Of a stretch of 64,000 nt of DNA, positions 55,870-64,000 are shown in pieces (position 1 is the stretch's first letter; every line of letters begins with the position of its first letter). The stretch is from Branchiostoma floridae. Its lineage: Eukaryota > Chordata > Leptocardii > Amphioxiformes > Branchiostomatidae. A model generated the notes under the pieces. It was not told the origin of the DNA and made no database searches. It worked only from the letters and a program-made list of their open reading frames with translations. The stretch is from the NCBI RefSeq assembly GCF_000003815.2, contig NC_049982.1, positions 17,308,365 to 17,372,364 of the forward strand. Direction: 5' to 3'. The position numbers and the translations under genes are program-made.

Positions 55870-56489
55870 CTTGCTAAATGTCTAAATGAACGGAAAACAA
55901 AGCAAGAGTCAGTAGTTTAGGACACAACCTCCATGAAGTAATTATGGTGTTTGCAGTATGGGTTTGATTTGATACCCTCTTTGACAACTGACACGCCAAA
56001 TTTCAGCCAAGTCCACTATGCAATCATGAATAGGATGTTTATGTATAAATAGTAGATGCAAAGTTCAACTCAAAGTATGAATGTCATACATTTGTATCTT
56101 AGCAAAGAAGGGCATTGCAGCATATTCTCAAGGATTTCTTTCACTTTCAAATGCCACAGGAATGAATTTACCATTAATTTGATGTTTATATTTTTACCAC
56201 TGGATTGGAGTAACCTTGGTACTTATCTGTTTATCAATTGTACAAATTAAAGCATTTGCATAATTGATACCATTTCTATTGATATCTATGAAATGATATC
56301 CCATCCCCTCAGTTATCAAGGGGCGGTAAAAAAATCCAAACCACTATACATGCACTATGTCTACTCTGCTCTACATTCAGGTAAATTCAAATTATACTAT
56401 CTCGCCGACTCAACATAATGCTTCGAAAATAATTTTCTGGACAAATTATCACGGCCACGCGATAACGTTAGGTACCACACAGCATGCAG
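55870..56489. other. 5' flank or 5' intron of the XPNPEP1 homologue
   Basis: A TTTAGCAAG acceptor-like sequence directly precedes the aminopeptidase ATG on the minus strand, so the 5' UTR may be spliced and the true promoter may lie further right (for example near 57700). Nothing else is recognised. Confidence 0.35.
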
Positions 56490-56498
56490 CACTTTGGT

Positions 56499-57521
56499 GG
56501 GTTCGCTTAAAAGGCTGGGCTGTCTACCAGGCCAGGCTACCTGGCCTGTCTACCTGGCCTGGCTATCACGTCAGGCTACTCAGATCCCCCCATTCATAGC
56601 CCCATCATATGGCACTCAGCCAAAATAGCTGATTGACAGGCATAGTAATTGCTGATCTCCAACCCTGCTAGTGCCAGTGACACCAAGGTTGCCCTGTCCA
56701 CCACTGGCTGGGCCCTTTGGGAATGTGTCTGGGAGGCCTTGCTTGCAGCATGTCAGGAACACAAGTACCAGCACTGTGTTTGTGTATGTTTGTGGGTGTG
56801 TAAATGTGTGTGTGTGTGTGTGTGTAAGAATGGGCTTGCCAGCAACAGAAATTTGTTTCTTTATTGAATATCTATCTTCTAGAACAGAAACTATCTCAGC
56901 TTGTGCAACAAGAAGGGAGAGCATAAATCACTTGCTCACTGTAAAGCTAAACTTGTATTGACCAAGGGGGGTACTGTATGATTACATGTACCTCCTTGTT
57001 CTCTATGCTAGTATGCCATGTTGACATACACATTTCTTAGTAGTCTCATAGCATTTTTGAGGCTGTGGATTGTTATCCACTGTACAATTTTTGTGTCCAG
57101 GACAGAGCCCAATCCTCTCCTTCCACTGACAATAATCTCTCCAACCCCCTTGTACAAGTTGGAGTGGGGAAAGTACTGTTAACAGATTTTGTGACATGTC
57201 AAAGGATTTGAACCCAGGACCTCTGTTTTCTAGGTATAACACCCTAAAGCATTTACCGAACACAGTACTGGTACAGTACTTGAATGTGTTCCTGACAGCT
57301 GCAAGGAAGGCCTCCCAGACACTTTCCCAAGGGTCCAGCCAGTGGACACTGGCAGGGTTGAAAATTAGCAATTACTATGCCTGTCAATCAGCTATTTTGG
57401 CTGAGTGCCACATGATGGGGGTATGAATGGGGGGATCTGTGTAGCCTGACGTGATAGCCAGGCCAGGTAGACAGGCCAGGTAGCCTGGCCTGGTAGACAG
57501 CCCAGCCTTTTAAGCGAACCC
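56499..57521. mobile_element. Mutator-like TIR element B
   Basis: Perfect 9-bp duplications CACTTTGGT at 56490-56498 and 57522-57530. TIRs GGGTTCGCTTAAAAGGC, 1023 bp, no transposase frame. It is the intact sister of 26481-27932, inverted. It contains a (TG)n run (about 56803-56824) and the reverse complement of the tRNA-like B box (near 57210). It lies between the divergent XPNPEP1 and KIF11 homologues, within 520 bp of the KIF11 start. Confidence 0.93.
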
Positions 57522-57689
57522 CACTTTGGTTGGACACTTCTCGACGCATGAACACAAGCCTACCTGATCGTTTCCAGTGGTGATCAAAAACAGTACGAAG
57601 CTCACACCACGGTTGTGGGTTTTAAAAACAGGAGGTAGATTCAAGTTTATTATGTTATTTCCCGATGAACAGCTACAAATATTTACAAA

Positions 57690-58030
57690 CCGTCGGCCAT
57701 GTTGTAAACTACCCAAGAACCAGTTCGCAGGTCATGACCCGAGAGCTGCGCCCTGATTGGTCAACTCCTCAACATCCGGGGGATTTAAATTTTCTAAGTA
57801 GCTTCAACCGCCAGATTTGCAGTCTGCAGGACTACCTAGCTCAGTATCCTCGTCTCATAACCGTGTCTTCAGCTTTATTTTGCCAAAGGCACACTGAATG
57901 TGATTCAAAACCTTTTCTTCTAGGTCTTTGCAGAAAAGTTCGAGCTAGCAAGCGTCTTACTTGGCAGTTAAGGTGATTCCGACCTCGCTGAGAGTCTTTT
58001 CGGCCACAGTGCAGGTTTTTGAAAAGACGG
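57690..58030 (+). promoter_or_regulatory. Presumed KIF11 promoter with CCAAT box and CHR-like site
   Basis: An inverted CCAAT box (ATTGG, 57756-57760) is followed 24 bp later by TTTAAA (57784-57789), a known variant of the cell-cycle homology region. NF-Y plus CHR spacing of this kind is typical of G2/M genes repressed by DREAM, and KIF11 is such a gene in mammals. GC content rises through this region. On the minus strand AACATGGCCGAC (near 57700) is YY1-like and could mark the aminopeptidase start. Function is inferred. Confidence 0.45.
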
Positions 58031-58036
58031 TGGAAA

Positions 58037-59438
58037 ATGGCGAGTAGTAGACAGAAGTCGGCCAGTGGAGGCAGCAGCAATGGCGCACCCCGAGAATCTA
58101 ATATCCAAGTCATGGTTCGAGTCAGGTACGGACAAAACACTGCTTAATTAATTTTGTCATTTATATGGCAGCCTCATTCCGCCTGAGAATTCCACCTTAC
58201 CTGAAATTATGGTTCTCCGACTCCTGTCAAAAACTGTAACGAATATATGTTCAAACATAACGTTAAAAACTTAAACGTTCAACTGTTGTTGTTTTTTTAC
58301 AAGATGACTGGAATAACTGGAATGCCATCTTTTTCCATGTATGTTATGTCTAAGTTATTTACCACAGCTATTTATTGATGCCAGCTGTATTTTCAATTCT
58401 CTTCTGTTGTACTTTTTGTAGGGTAACATGTAGCATGCAGCTGAGTAAAAGTATTCAGAATATATCTTCTGAAACATATCATAGATTGATTTTCTGGTAT
58501 CTATCGGTGTGATTTTACAGACCATTGAACCAGAGTGAGAAGTCGAAAGGATCGCACAGCATCATAGACGTCAAAAACCACAGGGAAGTGTCTGTGGCCA
58601 CAAAGGAACCAGGATTTGGCGGTCACAGCACCAAAAAGTTCTCATTTGACAGGGTTTGTATACTTGTAGTTATGTACAGGGTATTCCTTTAATACTTTTG
58701 CACATTTAATATAATCAGAACATGTTGCCACCAAGATGCTTGCCATCTAATCGGACAGTTTGTTGTAAAGTTGATGTACTACATTGATTTTTCATTAGAT
58801 TTAGACTAGAGTAGAGTACAAGTCATTGATTTATAGGTAAGACCACAGCAAGTAAATCTTAATTCTTATGGGTGACACCACACGCTCTTTAATTTTCACC
58901 TGATTTTGGAAGAAGAAGAAAAAAAGAATTTTTTCCCTTTGAATATGACTAAAATATACCAAAATGGAAAATACATTGTACTTATAGTTGTACTTGTGTC
59001 AAAGTGACAAGTTAGTTAGAAACATGTAGCCATAACTACTAGTACTACTGTAGAAGTAAAACTAGTTTGATAGAAAAAGTGTCAGAAATGGACTACTAGT
59101 ATGTTGTGTAGTGGACTATTATGTAGTACTTAATTTAGAATGACAAATGTAAATTGGGCCTACATAGGCAAAAGTTAATCAAAGTGAGTGACTGCATATC
59201 CCCCTGTGGCCATTAACAACCAAATTGGAGATAGTCAGAATTCTGATATAACTAGCAATCCTGCAAGGAAGTAGGATGATGATTGATGAACATAAGAATT
59301 TGTGCTTGTGTATCACATGTACAACTGTTGACTTTTACAGGCCTTCAACCCCAACTCCAAACAGGTAGATGTTTACAAAGAAGTTGTCATGCCCCTACTG
59401 GATGAAGTCCTTGAGGGCTATAACTGTACGGTTTTTGC
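58037..59438 (+). CDS. KIF11: Kinesin-5 (KIF11/Eg5), N-terminal exons
   Basis: Exons 58037-58125, 58521-58653 and 59341-59438 give the first 106 residues. A Ser/Gly-rich N-terminus is followed by [12 protein letters not shown] (start of the kinesin motor, beta 1), KKFSFDRAFNP, then [23 protein letters not shown], which leads straight into the ATP-binding P-loop in all kinesins. The third exon ends with a phase-2 donor at FA, so the next exon should start with the YGQTGTGKT loop; that exon is not in the window because of the 60062-60985 gap or misassembly. Kinesin-5 is the tetrameric plus-end motor that pushes spindle poles apart. It is transcribed away from the XPNPEP1 homologue. Confidence 0.93.
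58915..59030. repeat. Dispersed A-rich repeat, copy 2
   Basis: Partner of 18377-18500 with AGAATTTTTTCCC and CCAAAATGGAAAA at similar spacing. It lies in intron 2 of the KIF11 homologue. Confidence 0.5.
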
Positions 59439-59479
59439 GTAAGTCTTCGTTTTCACCATTCACAAGTTCTTTTTAGATA

Positions 59480-59653
59480 CAGTCGAAGCCGCTTAATTGC
59501 ACACCCAATTTGCCGGCGAATCCCGTGCAATTATCCGGCGTGTGCGATAATGCGGAGTTACCAAGTTGGACCGCACCGCCACGGGATTTTGGGATTCCGT
59601 GCTATTGACCGAAGTGTGCGTTTATCCGACGTGCAATTAACTGGCTTCCACTG
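59480..59653. mobile_element. Small TA-flanked MITE
   Basis: A 174-bp element begins CAGTCGAAGCCGCTTAATTGCAC and its right end is TGCAATTAACTGGCTTCCACTG, so TIRs of about 22 bp. TA lies on both sides (59478-59479 and 59654-59655). It is in intron 3 of the KIF11 homologue. It starts CAGT like the 17657 and 43634 elements but is otherwise a different family. Confidence 0.85.
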
Positions 59654-60061
59654 TATATGGTCTATAGGTATACACAACCCTTGAACCTTAAAACTGAACA
59701 TTTTGTAGATTGTACTGTAATATCGGAGGAAGATATAGATGTCAAAAGATAAAATTTTTGGATCCAATGTGTGGAGATGTCTTTGGTGGATTTCTCTCTT
59801 GATTTTTGCCATGCCTGCAATTTAAGTACAGCAAGCATAAACACTACTGAATGAATTTACAGTTTGTGTCTGAGGTTTTCTCATACCCCTGTCACATTAT
59901 CCACGATCTTCGGGCGTATCAATGGAAGATAAGCAATATTTAAGATTGACAAAGGGTTACGCATATTTTTCACATGAAAACTGTCCCTGTCACATATTAT
60001 AAGCCATACTTTGTACCTTGTGGCTTGTACAATTGTTGTGTAATAAAGTTATTATGATAAG

Positions 60062-60985
60062 NNNNNNNNNNNNNNNNNNNNNNNNNNNNNNNNNNNNNNN
60101 NNNNNNNNNNNNNNNNNNNNNNNNNNNNNNNNNNNNNNNNNNNNNNNNNNNNNNNNNNNNNNNNNNNNNNNNNNNNNNNNNNNNNNNNNNNNNNNNNNNN
60201 NNNNNNNNNNNNNNNNNNNNNNNNNNNNNNNNNNNNNNNNNNNNNNNNNNNNNNNNNNNNNNNNNNNNNNNNNNNNNNNNNNNNNNNNNNNNNNNNNNNN
60301 NNNNNNNNNNNNNNNNNNNNNNNNNNNNNNNNNNNNNNNNNNNNNNNNNNNNNNNNNNNNNNNNNNNNNNNNNNNNNNNNNNNNNNNNNNNNNNNNNNNN
60401 NNNNNNNNNNNNNNNNNNNNNNNNNNNNNNNNNNNNNNNNNNNNNNNNNNNNNNNNNNNNNNNNNNNNNNNNNNNNNNNNNNNNNNNNNNNNNNNNNNNN
60501 NNNNNNNNNNNNNNNNNNNNNNNNNNNNNNNNNNNNNNNNNNNNNNNNNNNNNNNNNNNNNNNNNNNNNNNNNNNNNNNNNNNNNNNNNNNNNNNNNNNN
60601 NNNNNNNNNNNNNNNNNNNNNNNNNNNNNNNNNNNNNNNNNNNNNNNNNNNNNNNNNNNNNNNNNNNNNNNNNNNNNNNNNNNNNNNNNNNNNNNNNNNN
60701 NNNNNNNNNNNNNNNNNNNNNNNNNNNNNNNNNNNNNNNNNNNNNNNNNNNNNNNNNNNNNNNNNNNNNNNNNNNNNNNNNNNNNNNNNNNNNNNNNNNN
60801 NNNNNNNNNNNNNNNNNNNNNNNNNNNNNNNNNNNNNNNNNNNNNNNNNNNNNNNNNNNNNNNNNNNNNNNNNNNNNNNNNNNNNNNNNNNNNNNNNNNN
60901 NNNNNNNNNNNNNNNNNNNNNNNNNNNNNNNNNNNNNNNNNNNNNNNNNNNNNNNNNNNNNNNNNNNNNNNNNNNNNNNNNNNNN
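60062..60985. other. Assembly gap (924 N) in the KIF11 motor domain
   Basis: The gap replaces the exons for about 300 residues (P-loop, switch I and II, neck linker and first coiled coil). Coding sequence alone would need about 900 nt, leaving no room for introns in a gene whose other introns run to hundreds of bases. The gap size is therefore an underestimate. Confidence 0.95.
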
Positions 60986-61097
60986 TTCATGGGAGATTGC
61001 CAAGCCGCCAGGTATTCAATATTTTTTTTTTTTAAAGTTATGGGTTGAGACCAATTCATTTTTTCATTTTCTTCTGTAGATTGAAACCTGTTCAAAG

Positions 61098-63680
61098 AGA
61101 CGGATGCAGAACTGGCCAAGAGAAGTTCTCAGCTTGAGGTAACCCAGAGGACACTCCAAAGGACCTCCAAGTCCCTACAACGCACCAAAGAGGTCAGTAT
61201 AGTAGATTCAAGCCATATCTTGCCTAAACTATGGCCAAGATAATCATGCTACTTAATATCAATTTAATTGGATTACTTTGCTGTAGAGTTTTTTCATACT
61301 GGTACAGTTATCTGTCCATGATATAAAAACAATTTGATGCAAACAGAACAACACCCCCTGTCAGTCTGTGTAATATATATTGTGTGCCAGCACATTATTA
61401 ACACAGACATTTGGTAGACAATCATCACATTGCTTTATAACGTTTCTCCAGAACCTTGCCAAGACAAAACAAGACAGGGACGAGAAGGACTACTTGGTCC
61501 AGCAGCATGTGACCACCGAAGGAAAGCTGTATGGCCAGGCTTCTCAGGTAAGGACAGGTATCAGTATCTTCAGATGCTGTATGATTTTTACATCTGAATT
61601 TCTTTAAAACACTTGTTGCCCCCTTTGCCATACACGTGTAGAATGATTCTTGATAGAACAGGTAGAATAAAGCTAATTGCATAATATAGCAATACAGTCT
61701 AAACACGCCCTTACAGAAAACCCAACAGCTACCTTTGATTTTTTGTACAGTTGCTTGACACTGCAGACAGCAGTCTTGGTGATGTGGAAGGTTTGCACCA
61801 GAAGCTGGACAGAAAGAAAGATGTGGAGACCCACAATAAGTATTGCCAAGACCAATTCCAGGAGCGGTTCCAGGCCAGCCTAACGGAGATGCAGCATCGT
61901 GTGGAGGAGAACGCCAATGCTCAGTGGAATACATGCACCAGTCTTGTGTCAGATCTAGGTTAGGAAAGTTGCCAGTACAGTTAGTTTTTCTGCATTATTG
62001 ACAGTAGAAATGTTGAATGTTACGAGCCACGTGTTCTTTCATAACGGTGGTTGTGGGACAGGAAAAATGAAAGGTTCCTTGAACTGAAATTGCTGAAGTC
62101 CAACGTTTAGATGCTTTATCTGTTATTCAACTTATTGTTTATACCTCGTACTTATAGGAGAGTGCCTGACCAATCAGACACATGATGTGAACACTCTAAA
62201 CAGCCAAGTAACCCAGATGGTGGAGATACTGAAGCAGGGACTGGTGGACGTTACTGCAACACAACAAAAGGAGAGGGAGAGCTGGAAGAACTGGGCAGAA
62301 AACACTAAAGCTGCTGTCTCCAACTACAAGGTTAGATGATAGTCAAATTTTACAGACCAGGGAAGGACTGAAGGACTATTGTGTCTATGCACATGTAACA
62401 AATTACCAATGCTATACTGTTGTGACACTGTGAGTTGATACTCAGAAGCTACATTATTCTGGTGTACAGGAGCAGGAGGTGTCTGCCATCCAGTCCCTGC
62501 TGAGTGGCTCTCTGCTGCCAGGCATCCTGGATCTGCTAAAGGGTGTGGAGACAAGTCTTCACAGAACTCAGGAGAACCTAGCCAGACACGTAAGGCAATG
62601 TTACGTGTCATCATTCCTGTCTGTTTGGATGACCAAAAATTGTACGTCCCCACAAATTGTATCATCACCACTGTAGACACTTTTAGCTTCATATAGCTTC
62701 ATTTAGTTACGTATCTCATTTTTCTATAACTTTCAATGTTTCCATATCAAGGCAACAAGTGTTACATTGTAACATTTACAAACACTGGTCTGTAATATGT
62801 ATTGATTAGCTTTAATTTGTGTGGTAAGCTCTGCTCTCCATCTTGTTTTGCAGGTTGAAGCCCAAAAGGTGGCCATCAGATCCTCAGCAGACTCTCTACA
62901 GAGTGACCTCAGAGCTATGGAGAGAAATATCAAAGAGCAGTTGGAACTGATGGACAGTCAACTGATGGGGTCTATACAGAGCATTGAAAACATAGAGAGT
63001 CAGCAGAGAGAAGTGCAGGTGATTAGTGTGGAGACACCAAAACTTATTGTTAGAACTATGTAAAATGTGAACATGTATGTGTTTGTGTCCTTATTGTAAT
63101 TGGACTATTGTCTTTTTTACTGATAAAGGTAGTTGTGGAACATATAGCTTTTATTACTTAGGATTTTTGCCAATTTTCTTGTTTTCAACTGGATGGAGGA
63201 GGGTTTTTTGCAATGACAAACTGGATGTAGAATGTTTTTCTGCAATGCCAATCTGTTGTTTTTCCAGGTCATGCAAGAGGATTTTGAGGTTCAGCTTCAG
63301 AAGATGTTGGCTTCCCAGCAGGCATTGTTGGCTTCCCACCAGGCAAGCATGAAGCGGCACCAGGAGAGCTTGGTTGGACGGACAGAGCAGGTACTTCGGC
63401 CACAGAATCTTATTCTGTTCATTAGCTGATTAAATCATATATCAGAAAGACTAAATTCTATCAAGGCCTATTTGTGCAGCCATAAATTACATGTATACAC
63501 CTATGGAGACAACTTGAACTTGTATGAAACACTAGTCTCTCACTTGAACTCAGTTGTTAGATATAATGCTTTGGATGAATCAGTCAACTTCTTTGTGATT
63601 GATTCTCTTTCCTTGTAGATGAAGACAGACCTGACGTCCATAAAACAGATACCAGACACATTGTCCACAACAGTCCACAG
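61098..63680 (+). CDS. KIF11: Kinesin-5 (KIF11/Eg5), stalk exons
   Basis: Exons 61098(?)-61192, 61452-61547, 61751-61958, 62158-62330, 62470-62589, 62854-63018, 63268-63390, 63619-63680 continue into the 63724-63925 gap. The phases of all but the first agree. The translation is heptad-rich coiled coil: TQRTLQRTSKSLQRTKE, then LLDTADSSLGDVEGLHQKLDR-KK, where LDRKK is shared with human KIF11 at the same place in the stalk. Later exons give the long Gln/Ser/Leu-rich bipolar-assembly region. The C-terminal tail with the BimC box (Cdk1 site) is beyond the window. The first exon's left border is uncertain: the obvious CTGTAG acceptor at 61079-61080 leads into an in-frame TGA, so a weaker acceptor (CAAAG before 61098) or an assembly error must be assumed. 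Confidence 0.88.
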
Positions 63681-63723
63681 GTAAGATACCACTTAAACGT
63701 ACCTGGTCAGCAAGTGGAGATCT

Positions 63724-63925
63724 NNNNNNNNNNNNNNNNNNNNNNNNNNNNNNNNNNNNNNNNNNNNNNNNNNNNNNNNNNNNNNNNNNNNNNNNNNNNN
63801 NNNNNNNNNNNNNNNNNNNNNNNNNNNNNNNNNNNNNNNNNNNNNNNNNNNNNNNNNNNNNNNNNNNNNNNNNNNNNNNNNNNNNNNNNNNNNNNNNNNN
63901 NNNNNNNNNNNNNNNNNNNNNNNNN
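63724..63925. other. Assembly gap (202 N)
   Basis: Run of N within the KIF11 homologue, just after an exon ending at 63680. The remaining 75 bases to the window end show no confident exon. Confidence 0.99.
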
Positions 63926-64000
63926 TCTTTGTGACTGGAAACAAGAATGTACAGGGCCAAGGAGGCTGTAAATAAAACTTAAACATTTGTAAAACAATTT

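Noticed and set aside
61075-61097. CTGTAG acceptor for the first KIF11 exon after the gap
   Set aside because: The coiled-coil frame would meet a TGA immediately. Either a weaker acceptor is used or the assembly is wrong.
59990-61119. Long open frames of 330-355 residues on both strands
   Set aside because: They consist almost entirely of N-gap; no real sequence supports them.

Overview
Eukaryotic nuclear DNA from an animal. The intron-rich, single-copy genes and the abundance of short terminal-inverted-repeat (TIR) transposons fit a cephalochordate (amphioxus) draft assembly best. The species is inferred from gene content and style, not proven. Five N-gaps interrupt the window: 3286-3385, 12272-12371, 26845-27169, 60062-60985 and 63724-63925. 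|| Layout. 1-11070 has no gene I can recognise: AT-rich DNA, a LINE relic, a long perfect hairpin and a few possible exons. Five genes then follow on alternating strands. (1) A PLEKHA1/2 (TAPP) homologue, +, coding 12673-19794, 11 coding exons, 319 aa, complete. (2) An unrecognised 411-aa protein, -, coding 21854-24389, 5 coding exons plus an upstream non-coding exon. (3) A 744-aa multidomain protein, +, coding 25331-40314, 23 exons: DnaJ, charged coiled region, TPR, UBA, RRM and CCCH zinc finger. Its centre resembles TTC31. (4) Cytosolic X-prolyl aminopeptidase (XPNPEP1 type), -, coding 45191-55869, 22 exons, 620 aa, complete with all five metal ligands. (5) Kinesin-5 (KIF11/Eg5), + from 58037, running off the window; most of its motor domain is lost in a gap. 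Every exon junction quoted was checked for splice consensus and reading phase, except where stated. || Genes 2 and 3 are head-to-head over a compact promoter with mirrored E-box and YY1-like sites. Genes 4 and 5 are also head-to-head. Pairs 1/2 and 3/4 are tail-to-tail. || Mobile DNA is unusually readable. Two Mutator-like elements have perfect 9-bp target duplications. Three Harbinger-like elements have TAA/TTA duplications; one sits inside a TA-flanked element, and another was itself split by a fourth element with a 5-bp duplication. There are also two more TA-flanked elements, a 1-kb foldback element, a tRNA-derived SINE and a 23-bp minisatellite. || The most interesting coding locus is gene 3, which joins Hsp70 co-chaperone, ubiquitin-binding and RNA-binding modules in one polypeptide, with the orphan gene 2 on its shared promoter.
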